This document shows positions 36,447-49,122 of a stretch of DNA of 64,000 bases, piece after piece. The DNA comes from Stenopsyche tienmushanensis. Its lineage: Eukaryota > Arthropoda > Insecta > Trichoptera > Stenopsychidae. A program made the position numbers and the translations under genes. The notes below the pieces were generated by a model that was not told where the DNA came from, searched no databases, and saw only the letters and a list, made by a program, of their open reading frames with translations. The stretch covers positions 2,232,001-2,296,000 of the forward strand of contig WACJ01000125.1 of the NCBI GenBank assembly GCA_008973525.1, written 5' to 3'. Numbering within the stretch: position 1 is the first letter of the stretch; the number at the start of each line of letters is the position of its first letter.

Positions 36447-37160
36447 AAAACTTGTACAAAAACCGAAAACCGGTTTTTTGGTTTTCAATATTCGAACGAA
36501 ACCGGTTTCCACCGGTTTTCGGTTTTAAGAAATATAAAATTAAAATAACGTTTTTAATAATAATGTTATTCAATATTAAATGCATTACATTTAAACAGTA
36601 TTACATCTATATAATCATCATCATAATACAGACACAAACAATATACTGCAGATCAAACATTTTTAAGCCAAATTTAAAATTATTGCCAAAAAGACAGCAA
36701 TCAATGTATGTTATTATTTCGTTTGGAGAAGTTATGGCAAAAAAAACAAAAAATGAAATTTAAATTCTAACTTATTCTGCTTGATTTAGGAAATACGTTT
36801 TCAGAAAACATAATACATCAACTGTTCTGCTTTTTTAATTACGCTCTTATTTTTGGGACAAAATTTCCCTCTAACGAAAACCCCCATTCGCTGGGTATTG
36901 AAGTAGGTTGATTGCATTTTAAACATTTAAATTATATTTCTATTTATATTATATTTCCAACATTTATTTCTGCCGCGAGATTAGGATACATCCTTTTTAA
37001 TATGCTTTCACTCATTTTTTTGTAAAGATAAGAATTAATTGCAAAAAGGTTTTAAAACTAGCTAAAAACTCTTCTGAGAAGAACCTTTTCTTGCCTAGGC
37101 CGGCTTTCAAATATCAGTTTTTGCCTAAAAAATCGGGTTTTAAAAAACCGGTTTCTAAAA
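36447..37160. mobile_element. CCGGTTTTCGG-type element, family K, copy 1
   Basis: Starts acttgtacaaaaaccg, followed by several aaccggttt/ccggttttcgg pieces. Near its right end it has agaagaaccttttcttgcct and aaaaaaccggtttc. The same order of blocks occurs in copy 2 (37226-37752). Such accggtttt-rich inverted ends occur in non-autonomous hAT-like elements; the class is inference. The 103-codon frame inside (36452-36763) has no transposase motif. Confidence 0.6.
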
Positions 37161-37225
37161 ATTGTTATTTATGCTCTATTTCTCATCACCGATCGTTTCT
37201 CATATAGCTATTCATTGATCCATAG

Positions 37226-37752
37226 CTAGGACTTGTACGAAAACCGACATTTTTCAAAGCCGGTTTTCGGTTTTCAGTTATCGAACAAAACCGGTTTTCG
37301 GTTTTAAAAAAATACAATAACGAATATATTCATCTTGTTTATTTATAAATGTGAGTACCAAAAAAGATAGGGCCAACACTTAAAAACATTCATAGGTTGG
37401 TGTTTCTTTTTAGCTAGTTTTCGCTGAATGTCGACTTAAGACTGAAGACACATTAATTCACAATATCGAACAAATTTGATATTTGGGAATTCCATTTTTT
37501 TTTCGATTATATTCGATTACTCACCTAAGGAAGACAATTTCGTAATAGGTTCACATTTTATTCCCGTCTGCCTATTGTAAAGACAAGAACTAATTCCAAA
37601 AAAGGTTCAAAAATATTTTCTAAGAAGAACCTTTTCTTACTTAGACCATTTATATTCAAAAATGGACTTTTAGGATCAAAAAACCGGTTTTTGAAGATCA
37701 CAATTGCCTAAAAATCATGTTTTCAAAAACTGGTTTTGTGCAAGAGTGCTAG
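37226..37752. mobile_element. CCGGTTTTCGG-type element, family K, copy 2
   Basis: The left end ctaggacttgtacgaaaacc and the right end, read inverted, ctagcactcttgcacaaaac match with small gaps. Inner blocks ccggttttcggttttcag (left) and agaagaaccttttcttac, aaaaaaccggtttt (right) align with copy 1. It is 527 bases long and lies only about 65 bases after copy 1. Confidence 0.65.
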
Positions 37753-40686
37753 ATTGCCAAATCTAATGCCCAGTGCACACGAGGACAGTGCAAGCCAGCA
37801 ACTCAAGCTCTGTGTTAACAGAACTACCTTCGTTTTTAAGATATTTTTAATTTAAAAACGAAACTAGAGATATCAATCTGCTAGCTTACCTTGCTTTAGC
37901 AACGCTTGCTCTACTAGCTTGAAAACTAGCCTCGTATGAACCAAGCATAGCTTACTATACCACAATAGCTTGAAAACGTTCACATGGAAGCCAAATTTAT
38001 TTTACATTTGACCGAGGGAAGCTAAATTTAATGGCTTAAGATAATCACCACTTTTAATTTTTTTAAGCTACTTATAGCTTCTATTGCACGAAAAACTGCA
38101 CGAAATACCACAAATTAAACTGTTCAATCTTTGATCATTTATATAATGATCATTTCTTTTCGCTTTGACAAATATTTAAATACTTTAATGGTGGTTAAAG
38201 TATGCCAATAATATTTACATACCGCCGATGTTAATGAGCATATTGCTTAAATTCTACTGATTTAAAATGTGTCAATTATATCCAGCAGAAGCTATAAAGA
38301 GAGTCATTTGGCAAATGGCATCATTGTATTTTAAAATATTCGACCTAACATTGATTTATGAAGATCTTTTCATATTTGATTAATATGATGAATTTGTAAA
38401 ATATTCAAATCGTATACAAAATATTTATAAATCATATTCGTACCATTTCAGACAGCTCAAGATCTTGAGTGCCATAAGTTTATAGCCTTTAAAAACGTAC
38501 AAATGTTAATTGTAGCATTATCTAACGCAGTGTTCCTTATATCGAAATACAGATAAACACACGAAGCGAATCGTCTTTTTTATGTCTTTTCAGCTATCAA
38601 ATAGTATTTTGTTTTTATTCGTCAACTACAGTAAACTTAGGACTGTTCTTATTGCAAAATTCGCAAGTGGTTCTTATTTAAATGATGTAACTAAAAATTA
38701 TGTACAAGAAGAATATGAATCCCTAATTATTAATGAAGTCGCGTAAATCAAGGATTGGTATAAAATTTGAATGCGATTTTCACTCAAATCATAAAAATGA
38801 TAATTCTGCTTTAATTATATATGTTTAAAATTAATTTCGTTTTAAATATGCTCAGTTTCCATTAGTGGTTGTTTATATAAGCGTAAGAGCATTGCGCAAA
38901 AAATAGGTGTACTCTCAATGGTATTGCATTGAGACATTCCTATTAATGGTCGATTGATTTTGCATAGATAATCCAGTATCTACCAGAACAGAGTCTGGAT
39001 TAAGCCGTAACCGTATTGTTGGACCTGGACAGGAGTAATCCCAGCGATACAAGCGGTAGTCGGACTCCATCCAGAACGAAACCATTGGGCCACCGACCCT
39101 CAGATATGATCCCTTGGCGGAAACTGGCCAATTAGCCAACAAATAGACGAACCGATGCAAATCCCAAATCTCACTAATGGGATATTTTGCTTCAATGTTT
39201 CGGCTTTGTGCATAAACGTTTTGCATGTATTCAAAAGACAGTAGCTCCATCCCAACCCCGGAGGATTGTCCTTTGGTATATTTTTAGCTTTGGGTGAAAA
39301 TAGGGTGCTTAGAATGTGGTGGATTGTTTATATTTGCAATGCTTTTGTGGGAAATGATTTTCTTATGGCTCTATGGTATCATATGTCCCATTATTGAAAT
39401 TCTCATTTCTAATAACAGACTTATCTGGCAACGCACATTCTTTATACAAAAACCATTGAGATACATCAAATAAAATCTACTTTGATTAACGTCGATTCTT
39501 AGACAGCTTTCAATAATTTGTTAAAATTTATATGGAAATTTGGTGAAATCCATCCCGTTTCTCTATAAAACAAACCTTGTATTGTATTGATTATTTTGAA
39601 GAAGCAAGATTATGACACTTCATGCAACCCTCACTAACAATGTTACAGCAGGCAAACATATATTACACAATTTTATTTTATTGAGAGTTTTATCGTTTAC
39701 CGAGTGTATTTTTACTGTCTGTACAACACTTAAAATACAAAGTGCACAAGACTATGTGATGAAATGATTTACAGCCCATATAATATTTCGAAATATACTT
39801 TACAATGTATCACATCCATTGGCCATTAATATTCAATCCCACCAGTATAATTTACATCGAATCGATCATCCTCCGAATATATATTACATGATTCGATCGA
39901 GAAAAAATTGCATCCATAAGGTGCCATTTAGTATCAACCGTTCAAAGTTAATAAAAATCAATCGTGCGCGTGCTCACAATGCAAGATAGATGACCCAATT
40001 GCAACATAAATGGTCAATACAAGCACAAATTGTGGTCATAAATCACCACAAAATACAACATGATAAAATAATAGCTCAATCAGCTTTCTTATAGGCAAAC
40101 GCCCACAGCTCAATAACAAGCCTTTAAATAATAATCATATATATTATATATCATCCCCAATTACTTCATTTCGAGTACGCCCTTAAAACATTATATTATC
40201 CCTTTTTATTCTCTGGATAGAATATAATACATCTGGCATGCTAAAATTAATGACCCGTAGCTTCATTAAAATTTAAATCCGCATGGTATTCGACGAATTT
40301 GAATAGTCATCCGAAAAAAATGTGCATACTTACATTAAACATACTATCAATGGGCAAATTCATAATAATTTGCTTATTATATTTTAAGAAAAAATACATT
40401 TTTAATCGAACCCATTTGGCAATAAATATTTCACGATATGCATTTTTATGATATTGACGTTTGCTCTGAATTTTTATAGAATATTTACAAAAAATCGCGC
40501 TTTAAAATGATATAAATCTATTAGTATAAATTAATAATAAAGATATACATTTGTATTAAGAACAGACGAACAAACAGACAGACATACTCCCAAATATAAT
40601 TTTATATATCACGTAAAGCATCTTATTATTTAACTAAAAATGTATAAAAACCCGCCGAACTAAAAATATATTTTCTAGCAAATCAT
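37753..40686. other. Long stretch without supported gene
   Basis: AT-rich. A minus-strand 111-codon frame at 38915-39250, in a G+C-richer patch (38960-39140), reads among others GSYLRVGGPMVSFWMESDYR; no family or splice borders recognised. No repeat copies seen. Confidence 0.35.
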
Positions 40687-41400
40687 CAGGTCAGTCCAAA
40701 AGTTCGTGCGCATTTTTGGTAATTTTTTTTTAAATAGCGTAAATAAAACACAATTTAACATTTTAATCAATGATATATTTTCCTCCACCGTCTACAATCT
40801 CTCGCCATCTTATAAGTAGCTTTTTAATTCCATTGCTGTATAAAAACAATAGTTTTGAGCCAAAAAAACTTGAAAATCACATTCTTGATATTCACCAATC
40901 TCGGACGTTTCTTAATCAATTTTAAGTTTAAACGACACTATAAACATCTGCATTGATGGTTTTATTTAGTTTTAATAGTTCATAATAAATCACACCATGC
41001 ATATCCCACCAAACGCTTAAAAGTTACTTTTTAGGATGTAAAAACACCTTTGCTGTTGGAATTTGCTGCTTATCTTTATCTGTCCTCTTTCTTTTTCTTG
41101 TGACGTTAAGATAAATAATCCATTTTTCATCATCTGTTACCAAATGGTCAAAAATGGCTCTCTTTCGAATCGCCATAAATGGAAAGTATATAACATAGCT
41201 CGTTTGTATTGATTATCGATATTCATTTTCTATGGGTACTAATATGCATCTGATGTTTACGAAAATTGGCGATAAACTGACTAATACATTAGTCAAGCGA
41301 CGACAAATTTCGACAGGTTCGAAATCTAATGTTAAATAGTGTTTTATTTACACTATTTAAAATTTTGCCAAAAATGCGCACGAACTTTTGGACTGGCCTG
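40687..41400 (-). mobile_element. Mariner transposon, internally deleted
   Basis: The ends are inverted copies: caggtcagtccaaaagttcg to the left (40687-40719) and the complement of caggccagtccaaaagttcg to the right (41368-41400), 32 of 33 bases identical, with similarity going on inward for about 40 more bases. The minus strand reads a broken mariner transposase: VTDDEKWIIYL (about 41110-41140, first catalytic Asp), LHPKK, then WWDMHGVIYYELL (40973-41011), TINADVY, and a C-terminal IVDGGGKYIID (about 40764-40800). The HDNARPH and APSD blocks that carry the second and third catalytic Asp are absent, and stops and a frameshift occur. It is 714 bases against about 1.3 kb when intact. No clear TA flank is left. 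Confidence 0.92.
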
Positions 41401-44400
41401 ACATTTTGATTTAATGCATCCAAATTGCAGCATGGAGCTTCATAAATAAATGAGATCAATTCAGTGCAAATGCATATTTTAAATCCGCTCCATATGTACA
41501 CGTTATTAGCTTGATGTTCAGTCTCCATATGGCACTTTGTATCATATTTCATAAAGCAATATCTCTTACTGTCGTGTGCATGTCAATAGCGATACTTCGC
41601 TGCATTTCCATGCGTAAAGTGCATTCAGGACTAGCTTTTGCATTCGCATATCCTTTCCTGATACGTCGACGAATAATATATGAAAATGGAAATCATGCAC
41701 GACTAGGTTTTTTAATATCATATTGTTGTTACACATGTTTGATCCTACATTTATTACATGTTACTTAAACTTAAATCTGAGATATACACCAAAATTTTCA
41801 TCAATCACTGCACGGAAAATTTGACAGATTTATGAAGAAATCAATCAGACGTTTGATTAACAAAGTCGACTGCTTTGGCAATAATTTTAATATAAAATGT
41901 TTCTAGCTTTTCATTCATGAAGCCTTCAAATTCAGAGCATTCGCTTCTGAAGCTCTTTATATGAAAGTTTCCAAGTGGGAAATATTCAGAGAAAATATTA
42001 ACGCCGACGCATATTATGAGCAAAGTAATAATTGCAATTAAACCTGTGGTCTTAGAAGCGCTTAGATGCAAGTTGGAAAAGCATTTCATAATTACTTGAA
42101 GACTAACATTGTAATAATTTAGCCAAGAAATTGGATTTTCCAGGATCCATCTGCAACTTTAACTCGCTTAAGACAAAGTCTTCTAGCGGAACTCCTTGTG
42201 GGCTGAAACATATAAAACCATTTTTTATTTAATAATTCCAATTCTTTAAAATTGAATCCATTTTACATCAATTATTTTTGCTATTTCATGCTTTATAAAT
42301 TAATCGGACACATTCAAATATTTAAGCTTTCCATATGCTAAAACCGTTTCGTACAAAATGTGTGCAATCTAAGCCAATACGATCACTTATTGTCCCATAT
42401 GTCGACTTAAAAACTCAACTCAAACTTTAGTTCTTCTTTAAAAGGGTTTTTCACATTGTCAAAACTTCAACATCAAAAAAATTCGAAGCACTTTCAAAGG
42501 AGGTGCGCCTTTATTAGTCTTTCAAAGATCTTTCTTTTATAATACACTTTGGATAATGTCGATAAAAAACTGTCGGATAAGAAATTCCATTCAAACTATA
42601 AATATGTGGTTTTTTTACGCAAATTCTCATAATATCCGAATAAAATATTTATCTATATGCGTGTAAGACGTATTGCTCATAAAATTGCCCTCGTATGCCT
42701 TTAATATTGAGTGTATGTCGAGATACAAATTTCTGCAGCTAAACATCATTTGTTAAGATAATGTTGTTGGGAAGTTGGTTTTATTTCATGTGGAAGAATT
42801 CCATTCGAAAGTTGGCTCAATCAGTATGTCCTGTGTAATCAAACGTAACCAGTAGCACGTTGAGACACATCCCTTGGCCGTTACCTGTACAAATGTGAAC
42901 AGGACTACATCCTCTTTTCCGCGGAAGGCTTCAAGGGTTTAAGAGTAATGAGCCGTGTAACGCGATCTAGTGGAGGAAATAATACAGTGTGCTAGCCGAT
43001 TCATTCCACCCGCTCCGCCCCCACATCATCCCCATCCCACCCCCCGGTCATGGCTAGAGACGTAATCCTGGCACCCCAGGCCCACCCCACTCGTTGTGGA
43101 CCCCACTTTTTTATACTCTCACAATTGTCATTCGTTACCTTTACGCCAGTTCACCCAATTTCCCTCCCCCCCTTGCCAAGGGAGACATTTTTATTGATAC
43201 CCCTTTTCGTTACATTTTCTTTTATTTCCCTTGATGTTAATTACGTAATGAATGAACGAAAGTACCGAGTGGTAAAAGTTTCTGCCGAAGGAATACTTAC
43301 AACAGTCATTATTGTTCCTCTTGGCAAATATGTATTACGAAATCATAAAATTATTCAATTGCTTAAACGTATTCAATTATGCTAATAAGTTGAATAATCA
43401 ATTTTGAAAAATACATTATATAAAAGAAATTAAACGTCTGAAATTTTTAGCTAAAAGATTTGTGTTGTGTAATATATAATAAAATATGCACATCACTGTT
43501 TTAGTGGTTGTTTTATGCTACGTATAGACACATACACATACACACAGAGTAGATGCGACATGGCGCATATACGTAGCATATTTATGGCTTATGTGATGGA
43601 AACTGAGAGAATAAAAACGATTTTGTTCTTTTGCCGAACAAATATTGATAGGTGTTTCATTTCTTGGGACGTTCAAACGAATTTACCATACCGCGCCTAT
43701 AGAAGTTTATCTTAAAAAATCGAAATAAAACTCAATATTTTTAGTAATAATATTGAATATGTTTTATATAATGTAAACATCCATTTACCTTTTTGTAGAA
43801 CACAATGCTCTTCAATCCACACAATAACTTATTCAATCCATTTAAAGCCGTCTGCTGATTAGGTACAGACCCACCTTTGTTTTTGCCACCCGGTAAAATT
43901 TCAAACTGTGTATCGGGTCCACTTGTGACATATTCAATTTTCCAACCTTTTGTGTTGGTGGTCGACAACCCTCGAAAAAAATCAAATTTTTCAACTCACT
44001 TTCGGACACAATTTTGCCTCGCCGCTGTACATTTATGATTGCATATTCGCGTCAAATTTAATTAAGCCCAAATCAATAATTTCGGCGCTAAATAGACGAT
44101 GTACGCCGAAAGGTTCGATACCTCTGACGCATCTTCCTTTCGATCCCTAATCCTCACTCTCTTGTCCCTAGAAAACCGGAAGAAGCCTTCAAAACTGCTC
44201 CCTTACAGAACGTATCCTTACATCGTCTTATTTTACCGGCATTAACGCTCCATACCAAACATGAAGGCTCAATTGAAACTCCCCATCCAATATAAACTTA
44301 TATTTTATACGGTGAAAATAAAAAACCTTTATCGATTTACACGTTCCAGATTTATTTTAATTTTTAAATTAAATTCCAATAATCAGGGAAGCATAAAATC

Positions 44401-44452
44401 GACGCTTACACCTCAGTAGTCTGTTGAGCGAGTATACAATTTTAAGCATATA
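41401..44452. other. Long stretch without supported gene
   Basis: 43000-43180 is a C-rich patch (cccccacatcatccccatcc, later ccccctt) with a 111-codon plus frame (43050-43385) that shows no motif. 43520-43545 holds a short (acatac) run. Other frames are AT-driven. No transposon ends were found. Confidence 0.35.
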
Positions 44453-45348
44453 TTAAAGTGTCCCATAAGTTTCTTTCGTTTTCATATTAAGAAAAAAATG
44501 AACAATAATTTGTATTACATCAAAATTTATTGAATAATTTATAATCCATTCTGTTCTATTACCTTTCTCTATCTCTCCGGAAGCCTCATAATGCCTTCTT
44601 GCCAAAATTTCCCAGGTTTGATGGCAAAATATTGATCAAGGTACATTTTTATATCATTTTTTGAATTTTAATTTTTAGCACGTAAAGAATTTTTCAATGA
44701 CAGAAATAAATAATAACCTGAAGGGGCAATGTCTGCAGAGTATGGAGGATGAGGTATAACATCCTAGTCAAATGATAATAATTTATTTCTGACGAGCAAA
44801 GACACATGAGGCCTGGCGTTATCGTGATGAAAAATAAACGCCTCATCTGTTCGCCAATTCTGGCCGCTTTCTGGCAATTGCATCCTTTAGATTGTCTAGT
44901 CGGAAACAATATTTTGTTGAATTGATTGCTGAAGTAGCTCATAATAAACTACCCCCTTCCAGTCCCACCAAATGCATAGCAAAACTTTTTTGGATATAGG
45001 CCAGGTTTATCTACAGTTAAATTTTCTGTATCCTTGTTCCAAGACCGTTCACGTTGGATATTCTCATAGAGTATCCAACTTTCATCTCCAGTGACAAGTC
45101 TCTTCAAAAAAGGTTGGCTATTATGTCGTCGGAGAAGAAGATCGCATGTTCATGAGGAGTCAGTTCATGAGGAAGCCACACATCTAAACGATTGATGTAG
45201 CCCAATTTTGTCAGATGATTATGGACGGATGTTCATGGAATTTCTAACTTATTAGCTATTTCACGAACAGTATATCGCGGGTTTTTTTCTACCATGACTA
45301 TGATTAAATCTGTGTTCATTTGCGAAAGAATTTTATGGGACAACCTAA
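44453..45348 (-). mobile_element. Mariner transposon with broken transposase
   Basis: TA (44451-44452 and 45349-45350) flanks inverted ends ttaaagtgtcccataagttt / ttaggttgtcccataaaatt (the latter read on the minus strand). Minus-strand blocks occur in the right order for a mariner transposase: NPRYTVREIANKLEIP and LGYINRLDVWLPHELT (DNA-binding region, 45180-45300), VTGDESWILYENIQRERSW (about 45060-45105, first catalytic Asp), WWDWKGVVYYELL (44932-44970), FIFHHDNARPHVSLL (about 44800-44835, second Asp), PHPPYSADIAPSGYYLF (44710-44760). In mariner the third catalytic Asp is the D of APSD; here it is Gly. Stops and frameshifts also break the frame. At 896 bases it is more complete than the other mariners here but inactive. 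Confidence 0.95.
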
Positions 45349-45402
45349 TAAAATTATAAATGACATAACCTCCTCCTTTTCTCTGAATTAATTTATGTAT
45401 TA

Positions 45403-46478
45403 CAGTGGTGCCTCACACAACGAACTTGATTCGTTCCAGGAGCAAGTTCGTTATGCGAAAAGTTCGTTATGTGAAACGCATTTTCCTATATAAATACATG
45501 TTAAAAAAAAATAATTCGTTCTGTAGCATAAAATATGCTAAGATGACATAAAAAAAGATATTTTTTTTGTTATTTAGATACATACATCTAAAAACATATT
45601 TTTTTAATTTTAAGACATACTAAGTAGAGTCTACCGAATCTTGCACATCTTCTGCTTCTTGGCTGATGGTTTCATGAAAAACCTGTCCAAAGTCGTTTGT
45701 TTTTTTCTTTTCTTCAACATCTGCCGGAAATAACGGACAAGAGTATCGGAATTAAGATCATTGATCCTGTTTGCTTCAGCTGAATCTGGATAGTGGGCAT
45801 TGGTAAATTCCTGAACTGCTTTCCATTTGACCAGGATGTTCTTGATGTCAGCAGTTGGGATTGGTTGATTGTTTGATTGTTGATCCTCGATATCAGATGA
45901 CCCTTCCCTTTGAGCATTGTCCTGTTGCAGGACCAGAAGTACTTGGAGCTCTTCAGTTGTCAGCTCTTCTTCGTGTTCCTCAAAAGCTCCTCTACATCCT
46001 CTTCCTCTACCTCTAATTCCAGCATTTAGGCCACTGTGATGATGTCCTTCACCACTTCTGTGTCATCAACAACTGCTTCTTCCTGGGTTCACGAAGGCAC
46101 AAGCATCTTCCAAGCAGAAATGAGGGTCCTTTGTGAAACTTCTTCCCAGGCCTTCTGTTTAAATCGTATAGCCATAAGGATATCAAATTTCTTCTTCCAA
46201 AACTTTCGGACAGTCATATTGTCTCTACCAAACTTGCATTCTTCAAACATATTATTAAAGAGGGCTCTAGTGTAGAGTTTTTTAAAGTTCGCAATAACTT
46301 GCTGATCCATTGGCTGAAGAATGGATGTGGTGTTTGGTGGCAAATACTGCACCTTGATAAATGGATAATTTTCAGCTCGGGCGACTTCGTTGTGTGAAGC
46401 GAAGTTCGTTGTATGAATCATGAAATGAACGAATAGGAAGTTCGCTGTGCGAGGCGTTCTTTATGCGAGGCACCACTG
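45403..46478 (-). mobile_element. Tigger (pogo-type) transposon, internally deleted
   Basis: Inverted ends cagtggtgcctc (from 45403) and gaggcaccactg (to 46478) lie inside TA duplications (45401-45402, 46479-46480). Arms contain repeated gttcgttatgcg / gttcgttatgtg units. On the minus strand a frame (46421 to 46089) contains LPPNTTSILQPMDQQVIANF, the conserved block around the last acidic residue of the Tigger/pogo DDE domain, followed by KKLYTRAL. After a disruption an acidic tail follows (DVEELL region) and a last piece ends VFHETISQEAEDVQDSVDST with stop at 45620-45622. The DNA-binding part and the first two catalytic Asp blocks are missing: the frame begins right after the 5' arm. Confidence 0.95.
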
Positions 46479-48189
46479 TAATTAGTCATCTATTAAATTA
46501 AATGTACATGTTTTAACTGACTATTTGTTTGGAAGTGATATATTTTCAATTTCTCAAACAAAGAGAGACCCCAACTGCGAGACCCTGATGGCGAGGGGCA
46601 ACTATTGCAACATTTAATGCTAAAACATATCTGAACATAAAAAATCAGCGAATTTGATTGAATTATTATACAGTTTTTAAATTTCATTTTGGATGAATAT
46701 TAAAAACGAGTACAACAAAAACACAAACAATAAAATCAAAGGCGCAAAGGCATTTTTGCTCGCTACGGTTTTGTTGGCCGTATTATTTTATTGTATCGGA
46801 AGTATTATAATTCCGCTGTTCAAAACGGAATATGATACAAAATGGAATCATGTAAATCACAAGAACCTAATGTAAAATGTAATATAAATATTTTAATAAT
46901 CCGTTATTTATATATTTTTATCTCGGAGGATACTTTTTCGTATTTTATACTCGAATATAATTCATGTCGCAAATGATATCACAATTTCAGCGAATTATCA
47001 TAACAAGGACATATTTTAACAAGTCCTCGCCTGCTCAGAGCAAGGAGCATCGGGATATTTTGCAGGGAACAAAGACGATTGTATTAACATATCTTTTAGT
47101 AAAATTTTGCATCGAAAAGTGTATTTGGAACATAAAATGGGGCCGTTTCGAAAAAATAAATTATTTATGAGCATTCGAGCCTCGGAATAGTGTTTTCATT
47201 CGTGTATTGGAAATCGACGCTCAGATGCTATGCAGAACGATATAAGTCATTTTCGCTAACGTATCTCTGCGAACATGAATTATTTCAAGTCTCTTTAGGT
47301 TTAAAGGCATTGGATGGGTATAAGCTTTGCTTGAAAGCGGGGAGGTGGCGGGTGGCAGGTGGTAAAGCTCTATCTGGCTACATAGGAAATGGTTGTCACC
47401 GCGACACTTGTACTACGTCCGTTTGGCGACGGTTATATCTTAAACTCAAAGTATTCGCTTCGTTTTATGGATACTTGAGGACTAACACGACTATCCTTGT
47501 ATTCAAATAAAGCCTCCTGCATTCCATTCGATTTTATTGGAAATATTTATATTACAACTGGTAAGATCGAGAAAAGCCTTGTTCTACATTATTACAATTT
47601 ACAATTTAAAATCAATCATTACTGTTAAGTGATTAATGCTGTCTTAATGATGACTCGATCAGACTTTTACATTCTCAGAATGACTCGCTGTTCCATATTA
47701 TTTCGCTATCAACATTATCAATATAATATAAATTGAATGTGGTATGATATAGGAACATTTTGATCAAGTAATTATGTAATAGAATTTCTTTACTTTTCGA
47801 ACCGAAACCTTGTAAAAACATTGTTTTGCTGAATCGAACCCAATTCGAATTTTTTGGGTTCGGTATACGTTTTGCGCGAAAGTGATTTTGGTTAATTTCC
47901 ATGTTAACATAATATATGACATTCGCCATTCTAATGCAGAATTTGTTTGATTAATATACTGTAATCTTTACTCTTTGTTCACCGTGTTAAATCAATATTT
48001 CAGATAATATTGCTATCAGCCCAAATTCCAGCTTTAATCTTAAATTATTATTATGTAACTTTAATATTTCTATATATTTGCTTTGTACCCAGACTGGGAT
48101 TCCCTGATTTAAATTTGTTCCTAATATTATGTACTTGGGACTCCCAAACTTTCAGCCAATAAGCATCAAGTCAATATTATTTCTTTTAA
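46479..48189. other. Stretch without supported gene
   Basis: 46980-47440 is slightly richer in G+C with two unrecognised plus frames (46964-47170 and 47190-47510; the latter includes a purine-rich ggggaggtggcgggtggcag). No repeats recognised. Confidence 0.35.
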
Positions 48190-48508
48190 CCCCAAAAGGA
48201 GTACTATCGCAGGGTCTGCGATCCCCCTCCATTTATTCAGAAAGAGCACTCTTGTACATTGCTCGGAGACAGACAGAGACAGAGAGAGAACATAGCGCAA
48301 TTTGAAAGACAGATACGGAGAGATTTCCCGCATACATGTAAATAAATGACGCGGTCTTGTATGCTATCAACAGTGTTTATTTACAATTGACTCTCCCTCG
48401 AATTAAAGATTGTCTTAAGCTGATAGGAGCTGACAGAAAGTAATCGGTTTAAAGCGATTATAGCGTCAACGACTTCATCGATTTTAAATTTTCACATTCC
48501 TCAAAAAG
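48190..48508 (-). mobile_element. piggyBac-like MITE, family P, copy 1
   Basis: Read on the minus strand, 48236-48490 aligns with both parts of 53092-53638: aatcgctttaaaccgattac, tttctgtcagctcctatcag, gatagcatacaagacc, then tctctctgtctctgtctgtc and acaagagtgctctttct. The left edge is ttaacccc (TTAA at 48186-48189); the right edge meets a degenerate ttac. The termini are less clear than in copy 2, which defines the class. Confidence 0.6.
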
Positions 48509-48595
48509 TTACCATTTAAAATGTTTGTCCGTTTGACAGATCAGAAATGATTTTTTTTAATATTATTATATTATATAACAATTTGAGTTTTATAT

Positions 48596-48902
48596 CAGCG
48601 GTTCTTAAAGTGGGTTCCGCGAAGTCATTACAAGGGCTTCACGAAAATATTTAAAAAAACATTTATCTTTACTTGAACAAGATATTTTCGTAGAAAACAT
48701 TTTAAGAAGATATATTTTGAGCAATATTTTACCATGAAATATTTATTTGCTTGAAAAATTAAGTCGAAAGAACTACGTAAAATGTTGAGATGGGGCAAAG
48801 GTTTAGGATGGGGTCCACGAAAAAAAATTGTTCAAGAAGGAATCCGCGAAAAAAATTTGCTCATAAGAGAGTCCGCGGACTATATAAGTTTAAGAACTGT
48901 TG
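48596..48902 (-). mobile_element. hAT-like MITE, family h, copy 4
   Basis: Starts cagcggttcttaaagtgggt and ends agtttaagaactgttg. Read on the minus strand the body aligns with copies at 22267 and 22918, including cttaatttttcaagcaa and aaaatatcttgttcaagta. The flanks ttttatat and ctctaaat agree at five of eight positions, so the target duplication is eroded. The overlapping plus frames of 68-71 codons are incidental. Confidence 0.8.
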
Positions 48903-49075
48903 CTCTAAATACAACTTGGATAACACTCTCTTTCATACCTTCAATACAGCATCCATTTCAAATTTTCCTGACATGGTCAATACAATAATCAAACCATCTA
49001 TTTAGAGCTGTCGTTGAACAAAGCTACTTTCATCCCCTAGCTCTACAATATTTGGTGCGTGCATTAAAGTATAAT

Positions 49076-49122
49076 CGTGATCATGGATGAAATATCACGT
49101 TCATATTTCATCCATGATCACG
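49076..49122. repeat. Perfect hairpin, 20-base arms
   Basis: cgtgatcatggatgaaatat (49076-49095) is the exact reverse complement of 49103-49122, with a seven-base loop cacgttc. No larger inverted element surrounds it. See findings. Confidence 0.95.

Noticed and set aside
43000..43180. C-rich patch as promoter or CpG island
   Set aside because: It is rich in CCC and CCAC runs but poor in CG pairs, and has no initiator or TATA context that I could support.
46036..46275. 79-codon plus-strand ORF
   Set aside because: It is antisense to the Tigger transposase remnant, whose minus frame carries the recognisable DDE block.
48782..49005. Two overlapping plus ORFs of 68 and 71 codons
   Set aside because: They lie inside and run out of an hAT-like MITE whose other copies are non-coding.
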